Assembly (NCBI RefSeq): GCF_003946515.1 | Contig: NZ_RHOM01000002.1 | Coordinates: 62,001 to 126,000 of the forward strand | Length of the DNA stretch: 64,000 bases | Origin: Companilactobacillus zhongbaensis | GTDB lineage: Bacteria; Bacillota; Bacilli; Lactobacillales; Lactobacillaceae | Direction: 5' to 3' | Shown: positions 39,570 to 49,256 of the stretch, piece after piece | Layout of the letters: each line of letters begins with the position of its first letter | Position numbering within the stretch: the first letter of the stretch is position 1 | The notes under the pieces: generated by a model | Told to the model about the DNA's origin: nothing | Seen by the model: the letters and a program-made list of their open reading frames with translations, nothing else | Database searches by the model: none | Program-made: the position numbers and the translations under genes

Positions 39570-41987
39570 ATGAACCATCTCAAACATCGTTTTGATGGCA
39601 CTACCACTCGGAAAGTCCTATACTACACAGCTTTGTTAAATGTTTTTATCGTATTACTAGTATTTTCGATTGGCAATAGTACTAAGACCGTTTTTGCTCA
39701 AGAAACCAAATTACCATTCATAGATGATGCACATTTAGGAGATTTAGAAGAAACTACAGGTGATAAGGATGATTTACAACACGCTGTCGAAAGTGCACCA
39801 GATGGATTACCGTTGAAAGACTATTTTCAATTAGGTGAGTTTCCATCAGGACAAATACTAAACACCGCGAAAGTTATTTCACATAAAAATAATGTTTATG
39901 ATGGATCCAGTTTATTGTTAGTAAATAATTCAATCAGACAATTAGGAGCAATCTGGGGAAATCCAGACCAAGATAATTATTTTGATCCTACCTTATTTCA
40001 GACCATGTCAATGTGGGTTTACCTCGGTCACTCAAAATCTAATTTTGAACAGGGTGATAATTCTGTAGGGGATATTCCTACACATGTAGGAGACGGTATG
40101 GCATTGGTATTTCAAAATGACCCTAGAGGTGTCGGTGCAATTTCGACGTATAAGGAAGATAAGGGAGATGAGAAAATAAGATTAGGAACCGGTGAGGCAA
40201 TGGGGGTATGGGGTCCGAATTTTAACAACAAGTTATATGAAAATGGAGAAAGCTTTTCAACGAACGATGGAATTACATTGAAAAAAAAGATTGCCTCTAT
40301 GGCTATCCAAAAAAGTCTGGCTTTAGAATTTGATACTTATCCCGATAACTCGGCAAATTTTATTGATCTTAATAATTTGGGAATTTCGTTTGACATGGGT
40401 AAACAAGGACAACACATATCACTTGGTTATCCAGCAAACCCCGAAATTTATGAACCTCACTTATCTGGATATGATTCCAACCGAAGTCGAAAGTTGTACT
40501 ATCGAATGGTTCACAATAGGAATACGACAGTTGATAATCAGTATTTAGCCAATGGAAATTGGCATCACATTACAATTAAATGGAATCCGAATACAAAAAG
40601 GTTATATTGCTTTTTTGATGATCGAGATAAAAACAAAAATATACAACATGCACAGGTAACCATCAGTTCAGCAATCGATTTGAGTGTTTTTGATCTTAAA
40701 AATAGCCATAAATTACGATGGGGATTTACAGGATCGACAGGTGAATTTTCCGAGAATAACTTGATAGTGTTTGAATCGATACCATCGTTTGTAAATGCTG
40801 AATTGAACATGCAAATTTTTGATAGATCTACTGGAACGATTGTTGGTGAAAATCTTGAAAACTCTGAGGGAAATTCCACTTTCTACCCATCTGCAAATGC
40901 GGGTGATACACTGGATTTCACTTATGACTTAAACTACCAGTCTGGTATCAAAAACTGGGACAAGATTGTTGCCAATATTAATTTGTCGTCCGAAGTGGAG
41001 TACCTATCGTCCTATGTTGACTACAATGATGGTGATCCAGTTGAGGAAGTTAAAACTAATCCTATGAGTGGGAATAAGTTTACTTATCATATTGGAAAAT
41101 CACTGACTCCATCGCATAATAAAGCTACGTTGCATATAATCACAAGGGTAAAACCAGTTTCAAAAACGAATTTTGTCTCCGGACAGCTTGCAAGATTTGA
41201 AGGTGATTATTTAATAAAAGACGGAATGTCGCCTCAGTTTAGAATTGCTTCTAATGCATTGAACATGCGAGTTGATCCGGAGCAAATAGATTATCAAGAG
41301 ATGTCACAAGTTCCTGATGATTCGCTGATAAATTGTTATGTATGGAACAATAAGCCTAATAACGATCTTTCAGGAGTCTCGTTAAGTGTTAGTGTAAATG
41401 GCACATCCTTACCTAAACAAAAACTTATAAAAGAGACATCTTATTATGTTCCTACTAAGATTGCAATTCCTAAAAGCCAACTGCAAGAAGGGACAAATAC
41501 GGTCGTTATTAAGACGGAAGAAACGGATGGCAGACAAACTTTTACTTGTACAAAAACTGTTTTCATAAATGTCGGAGGAAACGTAAGAATTAGTTACCGG
41601 ACCCACGATGTTAGTTTTGCAACCATTAACGGTACCAGTGGTAATAAATTAGTCCCTCGGTCAGGAATATGGAAGGTGGATGTTACAGACACCAGGAAAA
41701 GAGGCTCGGATTGGCGTGTATCTGCTCAAGCAAGTCCTTTGACTAATACTAAAACTGGCTTGCGGTTTAACGGAAAGATGGTCTTTGTTGATAAAAATAA
41801 CAATCGGCACTTGTTAAATGACCAAGTTGAGGTTGGTCATGCAATAAAGGCGACTGATAAGTCTGAAACTTGGAACCTTGTTGATCAATGGTCAAATAAT
41901 CAAGGCATCCAGTTACAGACTGATAATTCAGTTGAAGAAGGGGATTACCAAGGACAAATCTCATGGATACTAGTCAATAGTCTATAA
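39570..41987 (+). CDS. Large secreted protein with L-type lectin-like domain and WxL-like C terminus
   Basis: The 805-residue product has a signal peptide (hydrophobic core about residues 18-34, likely cleavage after VFA). Residues about 70-400 form a legume-lectin-like beta domain: GDGMALVFQNDPRG near 174 and LALEFDTYPDNSA near 250 match the carbohydrate-binding shell. A central beta-rich stalk follows. The last 140 residues (WKVDVTDTRKRGSDWRVSAQ near 688 to YQGQISWILVNSL at the end) resemble a WxL wall-binding domain. There is no LPXTG motif. No WxL-cluster partners lie nearby, so this is a stand-alone adhesin-type protein. An AGGGATTAG stretch precedes the start. Confidence 0.8.
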   Translation: MNHLKHRFDGTTTRKVLYYTALLNVFIVLLVFSIGNSTKTVFAQETKLPFIDDAHLGDLEETTGDKDDLQHAVESAPDGLPLKDYFQLGEFPSGQILNTAKVISHKNNVYDGSSLLLVNNSIRQLGAIWGNPDQDNYFDPTLFQTMSMWVYLGHSKSNFEQGDNSVGDIPTHVGDGMALVFQNDPRGVGAISTYKEDKGDEKIRLGTGEAMGVWGPNFNNKLYENGESFSTNDGITLKKKIASMAIQKSLALEFDTYPDNSANFIDLNNLGISFDMGKQGQHISLGYPANPEIYEPHLSGYDSNRSRKLYYRMVHNRNTTVDNQYLANGNWHHITIKWNPNTKRLYCFFDDRDKNKNIQHAQVTISSAIDLSVFDLKNSHKLRWGFTGSTGEFSENNLIVFESIPSFVNAELNMQIFDRSTGTIVGENLENSEGNSTFYPSANAGDTLDFTYDLNYQSGIKNWDKIVANINLSSEVEYLSSYVDYNDGDPVEEVKTNPMSGNKFTYHIGKSLTPSHNKATLHIITRVKPVSKTNFVSGQLARFEGDYLIKDGMSPQFRIASNALNMRVDPEQIDYQEMSQVPDDSLINCYVWNNKPNNDLSGVSLSVSVNGTSLPKQKLIKETSYYVPTKIAIPKSQLQEGTNTVVIKTEETDGRQTFTCTKTVFINVGGNVRISYRTHDVSFATINGTSGNKLVPRSGIWKVDVTDTRKRGSDWRVSAQASPLTNTKTGLRFNGKMVFVDKNNNRHLLNDQVEVGHAIKATDKSETWNLVDQWSNNQGIQLQTDNSVEEGDYQGQISWILVNSL

Positions 41988-42070
41988 TTACATTCCTCGT
42001 TAAGTAGAACCAACAACGAATGGCACTAATAAAATAGTGTTAGCATTAGTGAATTATTTCACCAATTCTA

Positions 42071-42119
42071 TTGAATTCCAACCCAAAACCAGTTATATTT
42101 TATATAGATAGGTATCTAT
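42071..42119 (+). promoter_or_regulatory. ars promoter and candidate ArsR operator
   Basis: TTGAAT (42071-42076), 17-base spacer and TATATT (42094-42099) form a promoter. ATAGATAGGTATCTAT (42104-42119), an imperfect palindrome just after the -10, fits an ArsR-family operator. Confidence 0.65.
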
Positions 42120-42165
42120 GTATCCTATTTGATCGGTAAATTTTTCAAAGCAAAGGGGAAGAATT

Positions 42166-42507
42166 ATGAAAAAAATAGAATTGTTCGAACCAGCTATGTG
42201 TTGTCCAACTGGAGTTTGTGGACCATCTGTCGATGAGACTTTGTTGATGATCACTAATTCCTTTGAAGCATTACAAAAGGTGGTGGATGTTGATGCTAAA
42301 CGTCACTGTCTATCAGATGAACCGGCTACTTTTTCTAAAAATCCTGATGTTTTAAATGCCATCAAAAAAGATGGAAAAGATGCTTTGCCAATTACTATCG
42401 TTGATGGAAAGGTAGTCAAAGTGGGCGAATATCCTACCCAGGATGAATTGACTCAATACACTGGTGTTGTTTTTAAAAACGAAAACGCTGATGCAGTAAG
42501 TAAATAA
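42166..42507 (+). CDS. arsD: ArsD, arsenic metallochaperone/co-repressor
   Basis: ArsD delivers As(III) or Sb(III) to the ArsA ATPase. The 113-residue protein begins KKIELFEPAMCCPTGVCGPS, with the three metal-binding cysteines at residues 12, 13 and 18. Additional C-terminal cysteine pairs found in some ArsD are absent. An AAAGGGGAAG site precedes the start. It is first in the ars cluster, 24 bases before arsA. Confidence 0.93.
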   Translation: MKKIELFEPAMCCPTGVCGPSVDETLLMITNSFEALQKVVDVDAKRHCLSDEPATFSKNPDVLNAIKKDGKDALPITIVDGKVVKVGEYPTQDELTQYTGVVFKNENADAVSK

Positions 42508-42531
42508 TTCATCTGAAAAGGGGTGTTCAAA

Positions 42532-44259
42532 ATGGATTTATACGATCCTTCTGATCTCAATTTAACTAAGTATTTATTTTTTACTGGGAAAGGCGGGGTA
42601 GGTAAAACCTCCGTTGCTTGTGCTACTGCAATGAATATGGCTGATCGAGGCCAAAAAGTCATGTTAGTCAGCACAGATCCGGCTTCTAATTTACAAGATG
42701 TTTTCCAAATGGAACTGACGAATAAACCGACACCGATTACTGGGATCCCTAATTTGTCGGTCGCAAATTTTGATCCCGTCACAGCAGCTGCTGAATATCG
42801 TGAAGGTATCGTCGGTCCTTATCGTGGCGTCTTACCTGATAGTGCAATCGAAAATATGGAAGAACAGTTGTCAGGGTCTTGTACCGTCGAAATTGCCTCC
42901 TTCAACGAGTTTGCCAACTTTTTGACGGATCAAACGATCGAAGAAAACTACGATCACATCATTTTCGATACTGCACCGACCGGTCACACTTTGCGGATGT
43001 TGCAATTACCATCGGCTTGGAATGATTATTTAGATGAAAACACGACTGGTGTTTCATGCTTAGGCCAGCTGTCAGGTCTTGGTGATAAAAAACAAATGTA
43101 TGAGCATGCTGTAGAAACGCTCAATGATGGCAAGACTACGACTATCGTCATCGTCAGTCGGCCACAGCGAGCTTCATTGATCGAATCAAAACGTGCGTAT
43201 ACCGAACTAGAAAAATTAAACATCGATCATCACATCTTGATCATCAACGGAATTTTGGAAGAGGCTGATGATGACGTCTCACAAGAAATTTTCCATCAAC
43301 AACAATATGATCTGAAAAATATTCCAGAAATCTTGCATCACTTGAAGACTTTTTACGTTCCACTTCGTCCCTACAATGTGATGGGAGTTAAAAATATCCG
43401 TACACTGTTGAACCAGCAACAACCTAAGGTCGCTCCAATGCCTGCCGAAAAACTCGATTTTAAAAATCTTCAAGATATCGTTGACGATTATATTAAAACT
43501 AATAAGAAAATTATCTTTACGATGGGAAAAGGCGGCGTTGGAAAAACAGCCGTGGCCATTAAAATTGCCAAAAAATTTGTCGCAGCAGGTAAAAAGGTTC
43601 GATTAGCAACGACGGATCCGGCCGATCACATCGATCTTTATTTACCAGACAAGACTGGTATTACCGTTAGTCACATTGATGAGCAAAAAGAATTGGCAGA
43701 CTATCAAAATGAGGTCATTTCTAAAGCACGTAAATCGATGGATGATGACAACCTGGACTACGTTAAAGAAGATCTACGTTCACCTTGTACGCAAGAAATA
43801 GCGGTCTTTAGAGCTTTTGCTCGAATCGTTGATCAATCTCAAGATGAAATCGTGGTTATCGATACTGCACCAACGGGTCATACTTTACTGTTGTTAGAGT
43901 CGACTCAAAATTATGCTCACGAGGTACAACGCTCCTCTGGCGAAGTTCCTGAATCCATTCAAAAGCTGTTACCACGCTTGCAAGATCAACAACAAACTGA
44001 AGTTTTAACCGTGACGTTGCCAGAAACGACACCGATTTATGAATCAGTCAGGTTGAATCAAGACCTTGATCGAGCTAAAATAGCTCATACTTGGTGGTTA
44101 GTAAACCAAAGTATGTATGCTACTCAAACGACCAATGATATTTTAAGCGTTCGAGCTAGTGAAGAGCTCGAGTGGATCGAGAAGGTCGCTGATATTTCAC
44201 AAGGTAATTACGCTGTGGAACAGTGGGTACCTGACTTCGAACAAAATATGGTCCATTAA
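42532..44259 (+). CDS. arsA: ArsA, arsenite-stimulated ATPase (two-domain)
   Basis: ArsA energises the arsenite efflux pump. The 575-residue protein has the two homologous halves: GKGGVGKTSVACATA near residue 20 and GKGGVGKTAVAIKIAKK near 332. The three metal-binding cysteine contexts are kept: SGSCTVEIASF, GVSCLGQLSGLGDKKQ and SPCTQEIAVF, and both DTAPTGHTLR/L switch motifs are present. Start at 42532 after AAAGGGG; a slightly earlier ATG has no spacing for the site. No arsB or acr3 pump gene lies in the cluster. Confidence 0.95.
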   Translation: MDLYDPSDLNLTKYLFFTGKGGVGKTSVACATAMNMADRGQKVMLVSTDPASNLQDVFQMELTNKPTPITGIPNLSVANFDPVTAAAEYREGIVGPYRGVLPDSAIENMEEQLSGSCTVEIASFNEFANFLTDQTIEENYDHIIFDTAPTGHTLRMLQLPSAWNDYLDENTTGVSCLGQLSGLGDKKQMYEHAVETLNDGKTTTIVIVSRPQRASLIESKRAYTELEKLNIDHHILIINGILEEADDDVSQEIFHQQQYDLKNIPEILHHLKTFYVPLRPYNVMGVKNIRTLLNQQQPKVAPMPAEKLDFKNLQDIVDDYIKTNKKIIFTMGKGGVGKTAVAIKIAKKFVAAGKKVRLATTDPADHIDLYLPDKTGITVSHIDEQKELADYQNEVISKARKSMDDDNLDYVKEDLRSPCTQEIAVFRAFARIVDQSQDEIVVIDTAPTGHTLLLLESTQNYAHEVQRSSGEVPESIQKLLPRLQDQQQTEVLTVTLPETTPIYESVRLNQDLDRAKIAHTWWLVNQSMYATQTTNDILSVRASEELEWIEKVADISQGNYAVEQWVPDFEQNMVH

Positions 44260-44289
44260 AATTTTTAAAAAAAAGTAGGTGGGAGAAAG

Positions 44290-44601
44290 TTGGATTATCA
44301 AAAAAATGCCAAGATGATCAAAGCCATGGCTGATGCAAACAGATTGAAAATCATTGATATTTTGTCCTGTGGAACCATGTGTGCTTGTGAAATTTTGGAA
44401 AACTTTGATTTTACACAGCCAACTTTGTCGCACCACATGAAAGTCCTCCAAGATGCTAACATCGTTACGGCTGAAAAAAATGGCAAGTGGCAAAATTACA
44501 CGCTTGATCCACAATTTGTTAAACAGTTGCCATTGTTTACTTATAATTTGTTAAAATCAGATGAAACCTGTATTTGCCATCAAAAGAAGGCTACTAGTTA
44601 G
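44290..44601 (+). CDS. arsR: ArsR-family metalloregulator
   Basis: The 103-residue winged-helix repressor has a cysteine motif GTMCACEILENF and recognition helix QPTLSHHMKVLQDA, near residues 30 and 45. Both cysteines of the CxC pattern could bind As(III), and a C-terminal CICH adds more potential ligands. The start is TTG at 44290 after GGTGGGAG. Its position inside the cluster, third after arsD and arsA, is unusual since arsR normally leads. Confidence 0.9.
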   Translation: MDYQKNAKMIKAMADANRLKIIDILSCGTMCACEILENFDFTQPTLSHHMKVLQDANIVTAEKNGKWQNYTLDPQFVKQLPLFTYNLLKSDETCICHQKKATS

Positions 44602-44619
44602 CTAAAAATGGGAGACAAT

Positions 44620-45036
44620 ATGTCAAAGAAAATTTATTTTTTGTGCACCGGAAATTCTTGTCGCAGTCAAATGGCTGAAGGATTTGCGAAGGATATTTTT
44701 GGTGAAGATTGGATGGTAAGAAGTGCCGGAGTTGAGATGCACGGATTGAATCCCCGGGCAGTTAGTTCCATGAAACTTGCCGGAATCGATATTTCGCAAC
44801 AAACTTCTACTTTGATCGATCAAGATTATTTGATGTCTTGCGATGTGGTCGTGACACTTTGCGGTGATGCCAAAGATAAGTGTCCAATGACACCGCCTGA
44901 GGTCAAACGGATCCACTGGCCTTTGCCAGATCCTGCACAAGCCACAGGTTCGGAAACTGAAATTATGGAAGTTTTTAACCAGGTAAGGGATACGATCAAA
45001 TCAAATGTCGACCAGCTTTATCAAGAATTAAACTAA
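44620..45036 (+). CDS. arsC: Arsenate reductase ArsC (thioredoxin-coupled)
   Basis: This LMW-phosphatase-fold reductase converts arsenate to arsenite. The 138-residue product has the P-loop [16 protein letters not shown] (Cys at about residue 10) and the redox pair in [13 protein letters not shown] near 82 and 89, so all three cysteines of the thioredoxin-dependent class are present. Start at 44620 after GGGAGA; an in-frame ATG at 44608 lies before that site. It ends the ars operon, followed by a hairpin terminator. Confidence 0.94.
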   Translation: MSKKIYFLCTGNSCRSQMAEGFAKDIFGEDWMVRSAGVEMHGLNPRAVSSMKLAGIDISQQTSTLIDQDYLMSCDVVVTLCGDAKDKCPMTPPEVKRIHWPLPDPAQATGSETEIMEVFNQVRDTIKSNVDQLYQELN

Positions 45037-45065
45037 AAAGCCGCCATCTTAGGCGGTTTTTTTAA
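45036..45065. terminator. Terminator of the ars operon (bidirectional)
   Basis: AAAAAGCCGCC and GGCGGTTTTTTT pair around ATCTTA. Confidence 0.85.
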
Positions 45066-45715
45066 TGCAAATATTTATCTCTGATTTCTTGTGGTATTTC
45101 TTTTCCGCCATCGTAATACTGATCATCTGCTTCAGTAATATCACGCAACTTCCTAGCTGGTGTCCCCACAACGATAGTGTTGGCAGCAACGTCTTTAGTG
45201 ACGACACTTCCAGCACCGACAACAGCATTGTCACCGATCGTTACACCAGGAAGAATAGTCGAACTGGCACCGATCCAGACATTTTTACCGATGGTGATCG
45301 GTTTGTTGTACTGCATCTTCTTGAGCCGAAGTTTGGGAGAAATAGGGTGGGCTGCAGTCGCAAAGGTCACGTTCGGACCGATCATGCAGTCTTCACCAAA
45401 GCTGATCCGACCATCATCGACAAAGTTGCAATTGTAATTGATAAAAATATCCTTGCCGAAGTTGGCGTTGTACAGTCCACAATTGGCATTGATCGGTGGC
45501 AAGATGTACAAGTTGTCGCCATATGTACCAATGACTTCTCGCAAGATCTTGTCACGATCTTTTAAACCTTGGGGCGTTTCCGGTGTTTGGTTGTATTCAA
45601 AGATCTTTTGGACCAAACTATGTTGATACTCGAGAAAGTCTTCATCAGCACTGTCGTAAATTTCGCCAGAACTTGTAACTTTCTTGAACTCTGCTAATTT
45701 TTCTTTTGATATCAT
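45062..45715 (-). CDS. Maltose/galactoside O-acetyltransferase-like hexapeptide enzyme
   Basis: The 217-residue protein has the N-terminal Mac domain (about residues 1-60) and left-handed beta-helix repeats: DIFINYNCNFVDDGRISFGE near 93, the catalytic His in FATAAHPISP near 122 and the closing repeats ITIGKNVWIGASSTILPG and VVGAGSVVTKDV. It acetylates sugars from acetyl-CoA; the natural acceptor is unknown. The start is placed at 45715 after GAGAGG. Confidence 0.9.
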   Translation of the reverse strand: MISKEKLAEFKKVTSSGEIYDSADEDFLEYQHSLVQKIFEYNQTPETPQGLKDRDKILREVIGTYGDNLYILPPINANCGLYNANFGKDIFINYNCNFVDDGRISFGEDCMIGPNVTFATAAHPISPKLRLKKMQYNKPITIGKNVWIGASSTILPGVTIGDNAVVGAGSVVTKDVAANTIVVGTPARKLRDITEADDQYYDGGKEIPQEIRDKYLH

Positions 45716-45876
45716 TAGGCTACCTCTCATTAAGACTATTCTTCAATCATACCTTATTAATTGATATGAAATTAATGTTCATAAAATATTCAATCTTTTT
45801 TAAGTTTAGATAAATGGAGCTTCAGTATAGTTTAAGTAATGAAACAAATACAAACTTAAACGAAGGAAGTATTCTT

Positions 45877-46401
45877 ATGAGATGGGTACCATTAACATTA
45901 ATTTTATTTTTTACTGTGATCAGTGCGATCAACATTTATAAAAAGCAGACTGCCACGTTGAATCGAAGTTTTTCTTTGATCGGAGTAGTCTATTTAATGC
46001 TGCTAGAGATTATCGTCTTCACGCCTATCTCATTTGATGGCTCACAAATTTACGTCATGTCTGCAGGGATAGGGAAAGTCAATTTGTTTCAATTGGACGT
46101 TTTTGAATTAGGCTTTTTCGAAAATATTTTGTTGACGGTGCCATTGGGGATGTTTATCAAGGCATATTTTAACGATATCTCTCTTTCAGACACAGCAATA
46201 ATCGGCTTGTTCGTCGGTAGTTGGATCGAAATTGCCCAATATTATTTGTCCCATGCATTCTTGATCAATCGTTCGAGTGATATTAACGACGTGATTGCCA
46301 ATGCTTTAGGAATCGTCGTTGGGGCAGTAGTGGTCAAAACGGTGGTAAACTTGTTGAAACGAAATCAACGGGTGCCAGAATTGACTGCGTTGATTGATTA
46401 A
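45877..46401 (+). CDS. VanZ-like membrane protein
   Basis: The 174-residue protein has four or five membrane segments and the VanZ pattern: NILLTVPLGMFIKAYF near residue 85, IGLFVGSWIEIAQYYLS near 115 and RSSDINDVIANALGIVVG near 140. It begins at ATG 45877 after GAAGGAAG; an upstream ATG at 45814 has no site. Function is unknown. A structured element with a terminator follows. Confidence 0.82.
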   Translation: MRWVPLTLILFFTVISAINIYKKQTATLNRSFSLIGVVYLMLLEIIVFTPISFDGSQIYVMSAGIGKVNLFQLDVFELGFFENILLTVPLGMFIKAYFNDISLSDTAIIGLFVGSWIEIAQYYLSHAFLINRSSDINDVIANALGIVVGAVVVKTVVNLLKRNQRVPELTALID

Positions 46402-46444
46402 ATTACAAATTAAATCAGTTAAATTCAAAATTAACTAGTAATTT

Positions 46445-46580
46445 GTTGCAAAAACCTGTAAAGTAATCTCTTGCAGGTAGCCTACCTGTTATTTACAAGT
46501 GGCAGTTTTGCACATTCCAAGGTTTCAATTGTAAGATTGCCCAGGGTCGAACATCAGGATGATGTTCGGCCTTTTCTTTT
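46445..46580 (+). ncRNA. Structured intergenic RNA candidate ending in a strong terminator
   Basis: TGCAAAAAC (46447-46455) pairs with GTTTTGCA (46505-46512), closing a stem that contains TGTAAA/TTTACA and the perfect hairpin CAGGTA-GCC-TACCTG (46474-46488). A 30-base single-stranded part follows, then a terminator GGTCGAACATC/GATGTTCGGCC (46545-46571) and a T-rich tract. It could be a small RNA, or the leader-type end of the VanZ-like transcript. It matches no RNA family I recognise. The rest of 46402-46727 holds only the presumed uvrA-like promoter. Confidence 0.5.
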
Positions 46581-46727
46581 TGCCTAAAATGTTTCTTCCA
46601 TTGGACCCAATTTAAGGGTCTTTTTTTGTATTATCTTGTTCATATTGCAAGTGGATAGTTTACACTATGATTATATGGTAGAAATTATTGGAAATTTGCT
46701 ATTCATTGAATTCGGAGGGGGAATAAT

Positions 46728-49247
46728 ATGAATAAAGAAATTATGGTTCGTGGTGGTAAGGTCAATAATTTAAAAAATATTGACGTAAATATCCCACTTA
46801 ATAAATTTGTCGCTATTTCGGGTCCCTCAGGTTCTGGGAAAAGTTCTTTAGCGATGGGTATTTTGTATGCTGAAGGGTCACGTAGATATTTGGAAGCTTT
46901 GTCGACTTATACGAGAAGACGGATCAGCCAAAGTAAACGTTCTGACGTTCAAGAAGTCAAAAACATTCCTTCAGCAATCGCCTTACGGCAACGTCCCGGA
47001 GTACCTTCCGAACGCTCAACGGTTGGTTCGATGAGTGAGATCTTCAATGTAGTACGTCTGATTTTTTCACGGTTAGGTTCAACGGTTTGTCCAAACGGTC
47101 ATTGGATCGCCCCTAGTTTGAAAATTGCTCAAGCGATGGACCTTCCCGGAGGTGCTGACAGCCGAATGGGTATCATTTCTTGCCCTGTCTGTGGAGTTGA
47201 GTTTATGGCTAAGGCTGCCGAAGATTTTGCTTTCAATTCCGGCGGAGCTTGTCCTCAATGTCACGGTACTGGTAAGATTCGCGAACTCGATGAAAGCAAA
47301 CTGATCGGTGACGAGAACTTGACGTTGGATCAAGGAGCAGTGGATTCTTGGCACTTGCCAGGTCGTAATTTCATGCCGACAGTTGCTGCAAGTCTAGGGG
47401 TTCGCACGGACGTCCCTTACAAAGACTTGACCGATAAGCAAAAAGATATTGTGCTTCACGGCGAGAAAAAACAATATTCAGTCGATTTTCGCACATCTAC
47501 CGGTCGAGTTTTCCACACTGATAAAACTTTGTACGAAAATGCCTATGAGGCAGTTTACGATTCGTTGAAGACGGTCAAGAGTGAACGCTCGATCAATAAG
47601 ATCAATCAGTTTTTCCATTTCTCCGTTTGTCCAACTTGTCATGGAACTCGTTTGAATCCAGAGCTATTGACCCAGATCGTCGGCGAAAAAAATATTGCTG
47701 AAGTATCGGATCTAACACTAGGTAGTTTGCACGTTTGGGAAGAACAAACGAAGAGCGAATTGCCTGATGAGCTACAAGCGATGGCGAGAATACTTTTTAA
47801 AAACTTGCACGACACCTTGCAACCATTGCTCGATCTTGGCTTGGATTATTTGACCTTGTCGAGAAATGGAAATACTTTGTCGACTGGTGAGTTGCAACGG
47901 ATCCAATTAGCCAAAACATTACGGACCGAAACTACTGGTGTTTTGTACGTCTTGGATGAGCCTTCGATCGGTTTGCATCCTGATAACGTCAAAGGTTTGA
48001 TCAACATTTTTCATAAGTTGATCGATCAAGGCAATTCGTTAGTTGTAGTTGATCACGAGGTCGATATTATTAGTGCTGCTGATTGGGTGATCGAAATCGG
48101 ACCAGGTTCTGGCGATGCTGGTGGTAATGTCATTGCAGAGGGAACTCCGCAAGACTTAGTTAATAACCAAGATTCCTTGATTGGACCGTTCATTTCCGGA
48201 AAAGCTAATATTATGAATGAAAAAGTCCCAGTCAAAAAACAAGCTGAAGGTCATTCCACTGCTTTTGAGGTCGATAATTATTTCAATTTACACGATATTA
48301 AAACGCAAATTCCTAATAACGAGATCACCGCAATCACTGGTTTTTCTGGAGCTGGTAAAACTAGTTTGATCTTGGATAGTTTGGTCCCAGCAATCGAAGC
48401 TAAAGAAAAGAAACAAGCATTGCCCAAACAAATTAAAGCAATGACGACTGACTTAGACCATGTCGTCAGTATCGATGCCAAACCGGTGGGTAAAAATACT
48501 CGATCAAGTTTGGCAACCTATACAACAATCATGGATAATTTACGTCGCATGTTTGCCGATTTACCGGAGTCTAAGGCTAAGAAGTACGGTATTTCGTATT
48601 TTTCATACAATAGTAAACAAGGAGCTTGTGAACATTGTGGTGGTATCGGAAAGATTTCTTTAGACATTCAATACTTACCTGACATGGAAGAAGTTTGCCC
48701 ATATTGTCACGGTAATCGATATAAAGATGAGATCCAACAGATCAAGTGGCATGGCTATTCGATCGTCGACTTGCTCGATCTATCCGTTAAAGAGGCCATC
48801 GATGTCTTTAAATCAGAGCCCAAAATTGAAAAGCAATTAAAATTACTCGATGAGATCGGTTTGAACTACCTTCATCTCGGTGAAAGTACTCCTGAACTTT
48901 CCGGTGGGGAAGCTCAACGTTTGAAACTAGTCAATCATTTAACTGGTAAGCAAGACAAGACAATGTTCGTTTTCGACGAACCATCCGTTGGCTTGCATCC
49001 CATCGATGTTCAAACTTTGCTTGGGGTAATGAACAAGCTCAAAACTCAAGGGGCTACGATCATCATTATTACTCATGATCTAGATCTGATGACCAATGCT
49101 GACTATTTGATCGACCTTGGTCCTAAAGGTGGCGCTGCCGGTGGGAAACTAATGGCCGCCGGAAAACCAACAGACTTAGTCAAAACAGCTCAAAGTTTAA
49201 CTATCGATTATTTGAAGGAACATTTTGAAAAATTTGATTTGATGTAA
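46728..49247 (+). CDS. UvrA paralogue (excinuclease subunit A-like ABC ATPase)
   Basis: The 839-residue protein has two UvrA-type ATPase halves: Walker A SGPSGSGKSSLAMG near residue 32 with STGELQRIQLAKTLR near 395, and GFSGAGKTSLILD near 543 with LSGGEAQRLKLVNHL near 724. Zinc-finger cysteine pairs are CPVC/CPQC near 150-183 and CEHC/CPYC near 634 and 658. It is about 100 residues shorter than canonical UvrA, and no uvrB is adjacent. It fits the UvrA-like paralogues associated with drug or DNA-damage tolerance. A GGAGGGGG ribosome site precedes the start. Confidence 0.88.
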   Translation: MNKEIMVRGGKVNNLKNIDVNIPLNKFVAISGPSGSGKSSLAMGILYAEGSRRYLEALSTYTRRRISQSKRSDVQEVKNIPSAIALRQRPGVPSERSTVGSMSEIFNVVRLIFSRLGSTVCPNGHWIAPSLKIAQAMDLPGGADSRMGIISCPVCGVEFMAKAAEDFAFNSGGACPQCHGTGKIRELDESKLIGDENLTLDQGAVDSWHLPGRNFMPTVAASLGVRTDVPYKDLTDKQKDIVLHGEKKQYSVDFRTSTGRVFHTDKTLYENAYEAVYDSLKTVKSERSINKINQFFHFSVCPTCHGTRLNPELLTQIVGEKNIAEVSDLTLGSLHVWEEQTKSELPDELQAMARILFKNLHDTLQPLLDLGLDYLTLSRNGNTLSTGELQRIQLAKTLRTETTGVLYVLDEPSIGLHPDNVKGLINIFHKLIDQGNSLVVVDHEVDIISAADWVIEIGPGSGDAGGNVIAEGTPQDLVNNQDSLIGPFISGKANIMNEKVPVKKQAEGHSTAFEVDNYFNLHDIKTQIPNNEITAITGFSGAGKTSLILDSLVPAIEAKEKKQALPKQIKAMTTDLDHVVSIDAKPVGKNTRSSLATYTTIMDNLRRMFADLPESKAKKYGISYFSYNSKQGACEHCGGIGKISLDIQYLPDMEEVCPYCHGNRYKDEIQQIKWHGYSIVDLLDLSVKEAIDVFKSEPKIEKQLKLLDEIGLNYLHLGESTPELSGGEAQRLKLVNHLTGKQDKTMFVFDEPSVGLHPIDVQTLLGVMNKLKTQGATIIIITHDLDLMTNADYLIDLGPKGGAAGGKLMAAGKPTDLVKTAQSLTIDYLKEHFEKFDLM

Positions 49248-49256
49248 GTTTTTTTT

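Noticed and set aside
45065-45565. A 166-residue plus-strand frame opposite the acetyltransferase
   Set aside because: It is an antisense shadow of the hexapeptide-repeat gene.
46728-49247. Canonical UvrA of nucleotide excision repair
   Set aside because: The protein is about 100 residues short and has no uvrB neighbour; the paralogue call fits better.
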